DNA of 64,000 nt from contig JADANN010000375.1 of NCBI GenBank assembly GCA_018806985.1, forward strand, positions 1,178,001-1,242,000, written 5' to 3'. Positions 47,301-59,225 of the stretch are shown piece by piece. The first letter of the stretch is position 1. Each line of letters begins with the position of its first letter. Source of the stretch: Angiostrongylus vasorum. Taxonomy: Eukaryota; Nematoda; Chromadorea; Rhabditida; Metastrongylidae. The translations under genes and the position numbers were made by a program. The notes under the pieces were generated by a model. That model made no database searches. It had not been told where the DNA came from and saw only the letters and a program-made list of their open reading frames with translations.

Positions 47301-47919
47301 TTTGCTTAACTTCATCGGAAATTCAGAAATCCTCCACTAAATGTCGTCATCACTGGAAACTGGTAGTAATTGAGGCTTAAGAACTCTTTTCTGCAGCTGA
47401 TCTTCTAAGTGCTTTAGTCTGTTTAAATCACTTGACTGCAGTCGATGAAGGCGTGGCGTGAGCTTATCCGTATACAACGTGTTCGACTTGGTACGCTCTC
47501 TTTATGCCATAACAACGGTCAAGTGCTGGCAAAATACAATAATATGCCTTGTTGTAATGGAAAACTCTAAACTGAATAAGAGATGGGTGACGTCATTCAA
47601 AGGTAAAATGCGTCTATGTAGAAATAAAGAGCTACCATTTAAAGCCATTAGTGAGTGGGCATGGTGGAACGGCTGGAGGAAGATCAGAGTCACGTACCAT
47701 TATACTTCATAGCACTTCATAGTTTCGTTCTTAAAGGTGACATTACTCGATCTCTCCAAAGAGGACATCTTTTCCATCAGGTTCCGTTTCTTTCCCAATG
47801 AAAACCAGTGGTCCAATGACGGACGTTTTCTTTATGATTGCAGTTGTAGTTAAGTTCTTTGTCAATATTAATGAGGCTAACAACGTTAACCATGATACTA
47901 GTATATTTTTTTATTTTTA
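44382..47919. other. Stretch without a supported gene
   Basis: One SINE-A copy (45558-45838) and a tRNA-like trace near 44790-44890. Other frames are short and unsupported. Confidence 0.5.
45558..45838 (-). mobile_element. SINE-A copy
   Basis: Full-length in reverse, from an AAAGGATAAAG tail complement to CGCCACACGCGCCC at the head. Confidence 0.8.
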
Positions 47920-48240
47920 CATCACTCGTCATCACATCTAGGGCGCAGATCTCAGCACTTCCTGTGTTCGTTTCATTTGGTTCGCATTCATCGTTCACAA
48001 AGGTATTCGAACTTTTTGCGTGTGACTTCAATTCCTGTTCGGCGATTATTGTCTTCTCTATGAATGCCGTAGAATGCTGGTCGAGTTCACTCTCTTTGCA
48101 ACTTCGATAGAGCCGAGCTGAGGCGTTCCCCACGTAGAATGGACGACAGCGTTTCGAAGAGGGTCGAACCAGCATCTTGCTTCCCTGGCGGACTGCTTCA
48201 CTAACTACTAAAGATCCGCCACGGCTTAAATCGTTGCTGT
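47920..48240 (+). repeat. Repeat family R3 copy
   Basis: CATTCATCGTTCACAAAGG, TTCGAACTTTTTGCG and GAATGCTGGTCGAG in R3 order; this explains the open frames on both strands here. Confidence 0.5.
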
Positions 48241-48383
48241 CCCCCTGTTAGTAATATATACGTCATTCAATCAATCATAGTTACAGTTCGGCTCACAGGG
48301 AACGGAATCATAGCGTATTTTTCTGGATTTTTCCCCGAAATGCTTGCGAGTAATCTATAGCTGTCAGGAACGTCGGTCACTTT

Positions 48384-48432
48384 ATTTGCACTCGATGAAT
48401 AAGTGCAAATGATGACGTCGTTGAACGTCATC
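48384..48432. repeat. Two adjacent perfect hairpins
   Basis: ATTTGCACT/AGTGCAAAT (48384-48392 and 48402-48410) is followed at once by GATGACG/CGTCATC (48411-48417 and 48426-48432). The second stem includes TGACGTC, a CRE-like palindrome. Confidence 0.8.
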
Positions 48433-48811
48433 ATAGCAACAGTCTACACAATTCATATCTAAGCCATTGTTTAGATTGATTTTCATGTTTCTATTCCTTC
48501 CTTTTTTTACGGCAATCGTTCAAAGGGTATTAATCGCTGTCTAATTGGCGTTTGATATAAATGAGCCTGAGTGCATTTGAATAGAAAAAACTTCTGCATT
48601 AGCTATTCCTCGTGATATCGAGCAAACGAGTGCTGTGGGAATCGACTCTTTTGAAAATTCGTGAACACCTACCTAAATGATCGGTATTGCATTCAAAGAA
48701 TTTATAAGAATTTTTCAAAAGTATCCTGGAACTATTCCTAGCTATCGATCAATGGAAATTACCTGTATGGCCGCCTAATTTGTTTTAAAATAAATGAGCC
48801 CTTCGTATAAC

Positions 48812-49095
48812 CTATGTATTTAATGGATCGCGGTAATTTTGGAGATAACGTGAAATGCATGCATTGTTCCAGTTCGACCCAGACCCAGGCTGGGCATAGC
48901 CCCTATTTTTTACGAACACGATTTTAAGGAGAATCAACTTGAGGGGCTCCCAACGACATTTACGATGGTGGAGTCGGTAAGTGCTTATCAAAATCAGAGG
49001 AACTTGGTGGACAACGAACGCGAGACAACGACGAAATGAAAACAGTGCTGCGACCTGCACACTGTGAAAACGGGCTATACATATTAAAAATAAAT
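48812..49095 (+). mobile_element. Possible LINE 3'-end remnant
   Basis: AACGCGAGACAACGACGAAATG and CAGTGCTGCGACCTGCACAC, then an AAAATAAATGG end, parallel the 16.5 kb scrap. No full RT motif seen. Confidence 0.25.
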
Positions 49096-49594
49096 GGAGA
49101 AAATATTTTCACGAGAAAAATCCAGACTTAAAAGTCGCTTAAAGCAACTCTAACGCCTTGGGAACTCAAAGGCGATGAGCAAAGACTTTATTGCTCCTGC
49201 TTGCTTCATTGAATATTATTAGAATTGGAAACGACATACATGATGATTATAGTAAGATCACTAGCTAATTACGTTTTTTCTCGTATATCGAACGCTCACA
49301 AACCTTCTTTTTGCCTCTCAAGGAGGTTATCTTATATGTTTTTCAGAATTATTCAGCGCTTTAAGCTTAGTAGTGTTGTCGTGGTTGTCTGGAAATAATC
49401 GTATGTGTTATGACTTCTACGTGAGACTCATATTAACTGACATTTTAGTCAGTACCTCGCGTTAGTTCAGTGAAAAGCTGTTTTCGTGTTGGCTGTCATT
49501 TTCTCATCACTACGGATGTCGGACATTTGTTGATTTGCTTTAGACGGATTCAAGCCCCGTCGACAAATCGACTAAGAAGGAAATTTCACTTTGA

Positions 49595-49726
49595 TTTCTT
49601 CCCGACTCGCTAGATGAGTTGTTCATCTTCATATAGTGAATTCAATACGAAAACAACTCATTTCTTCCCGACTCGCTAGATGAGTTGTTCATCTTCATAT
49701 AGTGAATTCAATACGAAAACAACTCA
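49595..49726. repeat. Exact 66-bp tandem duplication
   Basis: Units 49595-49660 and 49661-49726 are identical. Each unit has a TGAGTTGTT..AACAACTCA inverted repeat able to form a hairpin. Confidence 0.95.
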
Positions 49727-49884
49727 AAGTACTACGGGTTAGAGTTATTGAAGAACTTTAGTTCCGTTTTTTTATTGGCTCCATCCTCCTATATCATCAC
49801 CATTTTTAACCTCTATTTGGTTAAGTGGTCGCCTACTATGACTTACATGCAATATGGTTAATGTGCGTCGATACCATAGCAAAA

Positions 49885-50175
49885 AAAATAAAAGATAAAG
49901 CATTCGGTACTAAGCAGTCCCTTATGAAAGCACCATGCATTCGATTCCACTCATAGCATCGCGAAGCTGATTGAGTACATGTTCATCTTAATATAGTGAC
50001 TTACAATGGCCAGCGAAGTATCGATTAAGTGCCTTTATGCTACTCCACTAGTTCGGTACCAATGTAGCTTCCGGGTTAAGAAGAACTTGCTTTGCCTTGG
50101 ACACGGGATCAAACCCACCACTCGTGTGTTTTGTAGGTCATCTCCAACTACTGCGTTACACTCGCTTTCATTCAC
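49885..50175 (-). mobile_element. Diverged SINE-A copy
   Basis: AAAGCATTCGG to CTGCGTTACACTCGC in reverse orientation. Body is recognisable but about a third is altered by eye. Confidence 0.5.
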
Positions 50176-51096
50176 TGCAGTAGTATCTACTCCTTTCTTG
50201 TCCGTTTTTACCTTCGTTTTTTCTCTAAGCTTTCTTCAATTTAGTGCTCACATTGTCTTATAGGTTATTTCAAAACGCGCAGTTGTAGGGATAAAAAAGA
50301 TCGATACGTCTTAAGATCGAGTCTGGTAGTTCAACGATTTTGCTTCATAGAAAATATCTGCGCCAGTTTTGCCCTGAAGTGTAGAATCTCCTGATTACAT
50401 CGATATTAGAAAAACTTCCGGTGGATGTCATTAGTCGTAATGTCAACGGCAAGACTTCTCGTAAGTATTCAGCTTGTCGTGAAAACATGAAGTATATTTC
50501 TTCCTGTCAGGTGGTTTCTTTTTCGTGATATGATGTGATGTGTAATAAACGTAGCGATACATAAATAATATATGCAAAATAATTGTCTTCATAGGTTTTG
50601 CGTTGTTAACATCGTAAAAAACAAAGAACACCTATCAGACTTCCCCCCAAAAAGTTCTCAATGAAGGGTTAATCAAAACTCGTTTAGCACCATTGCGACT
50701 AGTGACACCCTATGGATGCCATAATCATCTTGTGAGAGTGGCCGATGAGACACCCATAGTCCTCATTTCCTTTCCAATGTTTTATTCTGACACCTAGAAT
50801 TGCTTTTCTATACATTTTATTACCAGTCGATAGCTTGTAGAAACACAGACATTGTTTTGGACGCCGGTTTGGAAAGGCTCTATTGTGCACTTAGAAAGAA
50901 TAGAAAACCTTTTCCCGAACGAGTTCACTAAGCAGAAAGTTTGAGTACTAATCGACTACTATTTCAATTCTAATTGCTATGGTGAATGACAGTTATCGTA
51001 TAAAGTGTTCGGGTATAAAAAATACTGAATAATATAACTAGATATTAGAGGTGTATAAATTGCACAACAGTTCCAAACGCTGACAGTAGTGTGTTT

Positions 51097-51364
51097 GCGT
51101 CTCGGAGCTGATCAATCCCTGAGAGAATGCGCTATTAATTCGATTTTATTAAGCATCGTTGAAAGTGATTGAAAGCACATCTGGCCTTTACAATGACCCG
51201 CAGTGGCCTACCGATGTATCGAGCCAGTGCTGCTATCCTCCCAGACAAGCCTGGTACCAAATTGCCGACCCCGAAGAGTTGGAAGGTTTGGTGAACAACG
51301 GGCTCTGGAATTGATCTCATGTGTGCATTGCAAGGCGCCTCCGACCACTGCTCCACACGTGCCC
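51097..51364 (-). mobile_element. SINE-A copy
   Basis: Reverse copy lacking the TTATCC tail; body and head (CTCCACACGTGCCC) are clear. Confidence 0.75.
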
Positions 51365-52306
51365 TGCAATACAAGTGTAGCAAATAGCATTTTAGATCTC
51401 ATTCATACTTGTGTAGCGACAGAGCAAAGTCTTTTCTACAATGTGTTCATGTTCAAAACCTCCAAAGTCCTCTAGTTATTGAAAAACCATTGTTTATTTT
51501 TTAAAAAACCAGCAGGTCCATGAAGGCTGAAAATTAGGCGTCGTCAAGTCCGCAACAAACTCGAGATTTGGCGTCGTCGCGAGAATGTTGACAAGATTTC
51601 TAATGGAAACCCCTGCGATAAAATTCACGCGAACAGTGTAAATGACGAGATGAAAATAAAAAAAACCCAAAAAGGCCGAATTTGATTACAAATACAAAGT
51701 TTTTCTATGATTGTGGGCCGTTTAGATGTTCAACCACTAGAAACTGGTTCCTGATTTGAGAAACTTCTCAGATTTTTCATAATCGTTTATTTTATCTCTA
51801 ACATCTATTTGTCATGTTTTTCATTTGCTTTCTTCAATTTCCCTTTTGCCCTTTTTTGTTTTGCTTTTTTTGTTAACCTAATAAATCCTGGGTTAATGGG
51901 ACGGGCTATTCTCTTGTAAGATCACCAATCAGTGAATTAACGCATAACGTCCAAAGTTCGAAGCTGTTTTTTTCGAAAAGTGACGACGATTTCTTGAGAA
52001 CTGGAACATTTGAGGAGTTCGGAACTTTACCATTTTATAAGACAGGCTTTGACTTTCCTTACTTTTCTTACTTATCATGTGTATATAGCTTCTACACAAT
52101 ATGATTTCAGTTTCTGCTATGTTTGAAGGTAAATTTCTCGTGAACGTCAGAAAGACATTTAGTTTTTGAAACTTCGAACTCGACCGTGGGAGCCGTGAAC
52201 GCTGCCGATACGTTGAAAAACACCATCATATCTTGCTGGACGAAATCCTGCTTGTTTAATTGTTTTTTGTTTCTAAAACGGGTTTTAGCAAAAAAGGGTG
52301 AAGAAA

Positions 52307-52580
52307 GGTAAAGCTCTCGGCTTTAATCATCCCTGAGGGATGCGCCACGAATTCGACTTCATTAAATATCGTTGGTGGTGATTTAATGCATATCTAGTCT
52401 TTACAATGGCTTGCGGTGGCCTACCGATGTATCGAGCAGTGCCGCTATCCTTCCAGAGAAGTCTGGTACCAATTTGCCGACCCCCGGAGGAATGGAGGAT
52501 TTCGTGGGCCATGGGCGCAAGGATCGATTCCCACGTGTGTGTCGCAGTGGCGCCTCCAACCATTGCGCCACACGTGCCCC
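52307..52580 (-). mobile_element. SINE-A copy
   Basis: Full-length in reverse, ending GCGCCACACGTGCCC. It keeps GGTACCAATTTGCCGACCCC in the body. Confidence 0.8.
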
Positions 52581-52929
52581 CCGTCCAAACGTTTTAGCAA
52601 TGTGGCTGAAAAAAACTATAGTTTCGTGTGGTTCAGAAAAACAGAATTTAACCTTGTCGTAATAAAGAATCTAGTATACTGAACGCGAAGCTCTGAGATG
52701 CCTAACGCTTTCTATTTTGCCTTCCTTCTTGATAAACAGGCACCAGGTTGTTGTTATACTATCTATTCACCATAACCTTAAACGATGTGCCCCTGGTCTC
52801 CATCAAAAGCTAGGAGATCTATGAGGAACAAAGCAGCTCTGAAGAAGACGATACCGCTAGAGCGTTAGCTATCGTGAATAAATAATATGATGACAACCTC
52901 GTGTCTGCTCGTGATGAAAAACTGCTGAC

Positions 52930-53400
52930 GAATGTCGAGGTTAATGGAAACTCACTTCTGGATTTCCATCTTAATTTGTGATCACGAACTACCTGTCTTC
53001 ACATCTACTGTGCGTGTCCCAGCACTCGCATTTGATTCGTTTCCGCGCATCCACCATCCACAAAGGCTTCGAACTTTTTTTCTCTGTTTGATTTCGGCTT
53101 CAGATTTTCTCGACTTCGTCATGAATGATGTTGATTGCTGAACATCGTCACGAATATTGTTGATTGCTGAACGATTCGATTCTCCGTGGAGTGATAACCG
53201 TGCTAGAACGCTCCCACATTGACTGGAAGTAGTGAACAGGTCCTAGACATGTATGCTACAAACTTTCCAACACCGGAAGGATGAGAGGCTTCGTGGATCG
53301 ATGGAGTTGTTGAACCAGCCTAGGAAGGTTGGGCCATCAGCTAATTGAATGGGATCACTTCACTGCGCTACCCTCTCCCTTTGTTTTAACTAATGATGCT
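52930..53400 (+). repeat. Repeat family R3 copy
   Basis: Shares CACATCTACTGTG, CATCCACCATCCACAAAGG and TTCGAACTTTTT with 56860-57310, 47920-48240 and others. It ends near CACTGCGCTACCCTCTCC, so it may also be tRNA-related. It includes a 26-bp imperfect tandem duplication (53118-53171). Confidence 0.5.
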
Positions 53401-54194
53401 TGTAATCAGGTGCGATGTGTTAGCTGAAAGAATGGAAAGCAGTCATTATTTTAGAAACACGTGTATTTTACGCAACGTTCGTCATATTGTCGTTGAAATC
53501 TGTGTGAAGAAAAATAAACTTTTAGAAAAACATAAAAACTATTAGAAAGATGACTTTGTTTTGCCCTTAGGACCAAATTGTTTACGAACAACCTGATTTC
53601 GTTTTGCACCTATTAATAAAAGTAAAAAAAAGGGAAAAAATAATGAAAGCTCTTAAGCTCAAAACTAAAGCAGGATTGTGAAAATGGGATGCAACAGGTC
53701 ATCCTGAAGTTTGAAGCGGCTAACTTTCAATCGTCCAGAAAAATTCATGGATTGGTCTCCAACCGTGCACTCGTTTCCTTTGCCCTTTGATCGATACCTA
53801 TCATTCTAACTGTGTCTTCTCAAAAAATCCTTAAGAAGACCTATTGGTCGTGAAAATCTCCTCACTATAATTTCATAGTCCATTTCCAATACTTCTAATG
53901 TGGAGTGTTTTTCACGCTTCATCTCTTTTTATCGCTGAAAATTTTTCTCTGAATAATTTATTCGTAGCCAAAGGGACAACAGAACCGATAGAAATTATAG
54001 TGTAATGAGCGTAAGCATTGAGCAGCGAATCGCGTAGTGCTCCAGTTTCATTTCCAAGTTTTCCCGTACATTTATTATTCCAATTAAATCTCTTCGTTTC
54101 TAGATAGCACTTGAAAAAAACTAAAAATCAATAACCCAATTGGAATTCCAATTAGGGATGCGATTTAAATTTATTATAATTAGCAGCACTAGAC

Positions 54195-54477
54195 TATTCC
54201 CTTAATTTGAGATGCTGCAGTTGTTAGTAGCACCTAGCAAAACACTCCGGTTCGATCTCGCCCTGAGAAAGCCATGGCCTCAATCGCTCTCCCCTGAGGT
54301 CAGCAAACTGGTTCCGGAATTCCCCCGGGAAAATAAACGCGCTGATTCCACACATCGACAAATTCACTGCAAATAATTGTATAGGCCAGATTTTCATTAA
54401 ATCGTCTCTACAATGCTGAGAATAGAGATGAATGCATGCCATCTCTAAAGAATTGATCAACAGCAAACGTTTTCCCA
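54195..54477 (+). mobile_element. Diverged SINE-A copy
   Basis: GCAGTTGTTAGTAGCACC head, CGGTTCGATCTCGCC B-box region, body with CAAACTGGTTCCGG, and GATTGATCAAC-type end. Confidence 0.5.
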
Positions 54478-54619
54478 TGCTGTCCTGCTTAACTGTTCCT
54501 CAATGCTCCATCTCAGATGAGATGTTTTTTCGTCGTGAAGAAAAATTTGGTGAACGATGGCTTCAGTTTATTCTAACGTCCTCAGGAATTTGAAAGAACA
54601 CCTTACATTAGTAGAGCAC

Positions 54620-55018
54620 TATCTTATTTGGATACTTACTAAGATGGCCAATCTTCACCGGTTGCGCGGACCCCATCATAATTTCCGATTCGGATATTTG
54701 CTGATTTGGCCATTTTTGTTCCTTGGAGAGCCGAGGTCAGCCTGGTCGAAGCCTTCCTCTGGTCGTCACCACTACATGCTGTCACTTGTGGATCCTAAGA
54801 AAGTTTGCCACCACACGACTAGTTTAATGCCAAGACGGTGGTGAAACTTGGTATTGGTGTTGGTTTACTCTTAGCAAGGCTTCTGGATGGAAATGTCCAA
54901 CTCCTTCTCAGCTTGGAAGGCCCTGCTGGTGGGACGAACCCTTGCTGCCCAATGGAACCCCGATACCCATGAACACCTCCCAGCCACGACGTGGCGGTAA
55001 GCCGTTGGGAGGAGTGCA
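54620..55018 (+). repeat. Repeat family R1 copy
   Basis: GGATACTTACTAAGATGGCC to GTGGCGGTAAGCCGTTGGGAGG. Confidence 0.7.
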
Positions 55019-55779
55019 TTGTCAGTAATTCTAATAAATTTCTTAATTTTTTTGAAACAAACAGGTGTCACATTTTCAAGCAAAGAGAATCGAAGGCAAT
55101 GAAACACCTACAGCATCTCTTTTCATTGTCACTTAGCGAAACTGAAAAGTTCACTCAGAGTTTCATCACCTCAGAATGTCTTAGACCCAAAGATATGATG
55201 AAAGCATTACAGTGCTCCAATATTTATAATGAAAATGTGGTAGAATATTGAATAAAATAGAATAGAATGATTTTCTTTTATCAAATTTTTTATCAGCGCG
55301 AAAATGAAGGATTGGCTTGAGATCTGGACCGAAATGAATTATCTTAAGAAAATCCGTTGATTAGCCTAATATTAGGTGCTATAGATATTCGATCCGATCG
55401 GTATTCGAGTTTCGAATATTCCGAATGCTCTGGTTTGGTTTTATTTATTTTGTTTCTCAATAGTCCGCCATAACCACTGCTCATAGTTTTTTTCTTCCGT
55501 TGTTTCAATTATCATTACTGTGAAGTGCACGTCCAATTTGGGTGGTTCTAGGATTTTTAATTAAATCCTGCGAACGACCTTAGTCACAACGGCGTTTTTT
55601 TTCTCTTCAATCCCTTTGTTTCTTAAAGTGTGCAAAATTTTTCGTTATCAGATATGTTATCCTTCATAAATCTTTCCCTTCACATTCAAATTCAAAGAGT
55701 TCTGTGTCGCTTTTTTTTCAGCATTTATAATCCAATTCCGAGGTTAATAGAAAGTCGATCTTGGGAACTAAAGACTTTT

Positions 55780-56260
55780 ATATGCAAAACTTCGGACCGC
55801 AGGTGCCTGCAGTGGGGGAACGAATGCGCTATTACCCTTTCCAGGAGCTAACGTGTTAACCAGCACACCATGAGGCTCCTTTGTTTCGCCCTCCCCTCAG
55901 CCGTGTTTTTAGCCTATAGGTGCTATCAGCAATCACACGTTAACGATATTGGTCCAGGAAGCACAAATCTTCAAGGGATCTAGTTAAGCTCAAACTGTAG
56001 TGTAAATCAAAAGTAGCCACTTTTTATTTACTGCCTATTCTTTTTTCATGGTAGGTTATGATGTGAAATATAACCACAATGATGCTGAGATATTTGTAAA
56101 ACTCCGAACCGCAGGTGTCTGCGGCGGTGTCGAACTCGTTACTACTTTTTTCCGATGGCTAACGTGTTCACCACTGCACCATGCGCATCCTTCGTTTCGC
56201 CTTTCTCTGAGCCGTGGGTTTAGGTGTTATCAGCAACTTATCTCAGCGTCATCGTGATCT
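55780..56260 (-). mobile_element. SINE-B head-to-tail dimer
   Basis: Two reverse copies, about 55780-56040 and 56045-56260, each with ACCGCAGGTG(T/C)CTGC and CTAACGTGTT motifs. Between them lies the GTAGTGTAAATCAAAAGTAGCC-type linker. Confidence 0.7.
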
Positions 56261-56269
56261 TCGACAATT

Positions 56270-56470
56270 CGCGTGTTGTTTCACCTTCTGCCTGAGGATT
56301 TCATACTCTCCATGAGTATCGCCCAATGCTGGTCGACTCAAATGTTCTTGCAATCTTGGAGATAGCCAGACTAAGGCGTTTCTACGTGGATAGGAGGGGA
56401 GCGTTGGGGGGAGGTCGAACTAGGGCCTTTTGCTTATATTACTAACCACTACTCTTTCCCCTTCCAATCG
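56270..56470 (+). repeat. Repeat family R3, 3' half
   Basis: CCAATGCTGGTCGACTC and AGACTAAGGCGTTTC followed by GTCGAAC; ends at ACCACTACTCTTTCCCC. Confidence 0.4.
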
Positions 56471-56859
56471 TTAGTTTAAAAAAAGTGAAATATGAAGCAT
56501 TTGAAGGCAATGTTTTACTCTCTTAAACGAGTCACATACCAATTTTGTGAGCCCATAGCGATGGAAGGAAGACCTGACTTGTCCGTGTCGCGATATCGAA
56601 CCACCGACCACGTATGGCACTTCTAACCACAGCATGACACCCTTCGTGTCCAGTCTGTTTACGTACGATTAAAAGACTGTTTTTGCAACAATAATGGTAC
56701 TTTTATATTTGAATCTCTCTTCTTCATGAGTTTTATGCATCGCAGTATAACCTCTATTTTCCTGTTATTTTGATTATTTATTTGAGGAATATTTTCCGTT
56801 GAAGTTATGTTAGCTTTTTTTTCATGTCGTCCCCAAAAACACGTGGCAGATTAAAGTTA

Positions 56860-57310
56860 GACTTCTTCTTCCTCACATCTGCTGTGCAAATCCCATTAAT
56901 TCCTTAATCCTGTGCATTTCCCTCGAATCCATCATTCACAAAGGTTGTTCGAACCTTTCACATGTGCCCTCGGTAGCTTCTTGAGTATCTTCGTCTTCTT
57001 TATGACCATTTTGCTTGAATGCTGGTCGCGTCCGCACTTCCTAGAGTTTTGGAAAAGCCAAGCTTGAGCTGCGTCGCAGCAGTTCGAGAACCCGGAATGT
57101 ACCTCGGCGAGAAAAACATTAGTGATGAAGGTACCCCGTCACGAAGAAAGAAGATCAAATCAATATTTTTATTATCGTCATATACAAGTCTGGCGCCAAG
57201 CCATCGACCAAAGATGGATGAAAGGCTTAGTGTTCCTGATGAGAGGATAGAGAAAACAGCTTTTTGTGTAGTTCTAGGGCACCTCTAATCACTGCGCCAT
57301 GTTATTGCGT
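56860..57310 (+). repeat. Repeat family R3 copy
   Basis: CACATCTGCTGTGC, CATTCACAAAGGTTGTTCGAACC and GAATGCTGGTCGCG in the R3 order, ending ATCACTGCGCCATG. Confidence 0.5.
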
Positions 57311-57369
57311 ACTTTGAGGATATTCTGTAGATGCATAATAGCATGAAGACATTGATTAGTCGCTTTGTA

Positions 57370-57480
57370 TTTTTTATGAATAGTCGAATGAATTCGTCAA
57401 ACTTTCAGCACGCTTGACGTTCCATACTGAAAGACGCGCCATACGTGTTAATGTTGCCGTTGACGGCTGAGTTTTGTATA
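57370..57480 (+). repeat. Repeat family R5 fragment
   Basis: GAATTCGTCAAACTTTCAGC and CGCTTGACGTTCCATACTG match 41800-41860. Confidence 0.55.
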
Positions 57481-58739
57481 GGTGATGGCACTTTCTTCTT
57501 CGTCTTCTTCACTTTGTTCGGTATTGTGAGGAAGAAATGCCAGATCTCAAAGAACAGCCTAGGAATTCTTTGATGTAATTTCTTTTCAAACAGACTTTTA
57601 CTTGAAACTTGCATGATAAGGAGATTTTTGAGTTAGATTCAAGTAATTCCCCATTTTTAGCTATCACATGCTTATATTCTATCGCTTGTAACCCTGTTTA
57701 TTATCGACGAACTTTCGCTGGCACCAGCAAAGTCCTGGTTTTTCCGTGTAGTCTTTCGGAGCGGCTCAGTGGCTCAGTAGTACCTAGCAATATGAGAAGC
57801 CTCACACTTTCGGAATAATGCCCTTTGTCTACTGTTTTAACAAGAAATTAGCCAAAGGCTGTTCTGCTGTGGCATTCTGTGTTAGGTAGAATGTAATTTA
57901 CATAGATTGTTAAGAGTACTATATGCATCTGACTTTTGCTTTCTTATCAAGCATCAGCAAAAATGTAGTGCGTTATTCGTTTATATAATGGGAAAGTGTT
58001 CTCTCCATTAATTTTTACCACCAACTTTATTATAATCGCGAGAAAATCGTTTTTCTTCCATGGGTGCTCCCAAATGGATTCTAAGGATATGGGCGAGTGT
58101 CACAGAGGGCCCAGCAGGACCAATGAGCAGGGCGTGCTATCATTGTAATGTATATTCTTAAATTGGATAATATGAACATCTCAAATTGGCAGACCTTAGC
58201 CAGGCTCAAAAGGAGAGGAAAATGGAGATTGTGCTGGCGCACGCAAGAACTAATGAAGATCAGCTATCCAGGTATCCAAATATCCAAGTAGGAACATCTC
58301 AAATTATTTCACTTTGCAGAACTATCCGTTTTAATACCATGTGCTTCGTGAAAGATTTGTCAGAAAACTTACATGTCGAGCTTGAACCAGCAGTTTCTCC
58401 ACACGACGTCTCTTCTTTTTGAATAGCTTATAGCACTTTCGGATCACCTGTGATCTTTTGTGTGATTTATTATCGCAATGATATCTTTCAAATCAGTTTT
58501 CATGCTGTTGATGTTACTCTATCACTAAAGTTCTACTGTTCTCTATCCATCGAGAGAAGAACCTGTGGAACTCTGAAGCGGCATTCGTCCTCGAGCTTGT
58601 CATCAAATACCAACTATCTCTTATCATGACGCGTTCCTTCATTCACCTCTGAACAGTAGGATTCTTACAGTAATCAAAAGATCGAGTTTCTATAATATTA
58701 ATCTCGGCATTGAACAAATTCTTCAATATGTTCTTATTG
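57481..58739. other. Stretch without a supported gene
   Basis: No exon or repeat recognised. A 78-codon plus frame at 58186-58422 is unsupported. Confidence 0.45.
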
Positions 58740-58780
58740 AACCAACAGAAATTGTTACTTTATTCTTTATTGACGATAAT

Positions 58781-58820
58781 GCTGGTGTTTCGGCGGATTT
58801 CGCCTTTATTAAGAGCCTGG
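58781..58820 (-). ncRNA. Degenerate hammerhead-like motif, PLE copy C minus-strand terminal repeat
   Basis: On the minus strand the stem II and GAAAC part is intact, while the core reads CTTAATAAA in place of CTGAGGA and GTC is ACC. Inactive relic. Confidence 0.35.
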
Positions 58821-59185
58821 AGAAATCAAGTTGATCGCAATCTACCCTGCCAAACGCCTCCATAACCAGACGGATAAAACACAGAACCTAGATTTCAATC
58901 ACATTGAACACAAAATAGTTTCTTCGCACACTCACCGCTTTCTAGGAGTCTTCCACTGAGTGTACACGTGAAGACCAACCGCACAGAATTCACATAGAAG
59001 CGTAATGTGTTTACAATGTGCTAACACAGTATGTCGCGACATACTCAGTCGAAGACTCATAGAAAGCGGTGAGTGTGTAAAGAAGCTATTCTGTGTTCAA
59101 TGTGATTGAAATCTTGGTTTAGCGTTTTCTCTGTTTGGTTATGGAGATGTTTGGCCGAATAGATTGCTGCCAACTTGACCTTTCC

Positions 59186-59225
59186 ATGCTCTGAGGAAGG
59201 CGAAATCCGCCGAAACGTCAGCTTG
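59186..59225 (+). ncRNA. Hammerhead-ribozyme-like motif in PLE terminal repeat (copy C)
   Basis: CTGAGGA (59191-59197), stem II GGCG/CGCC, GAAAC and GTC (59217-59219) are all kept. Stem I has one mismatch because AGGCT is ATGCT here. It has the same extra A as the other copies. Confidence 0.5.
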
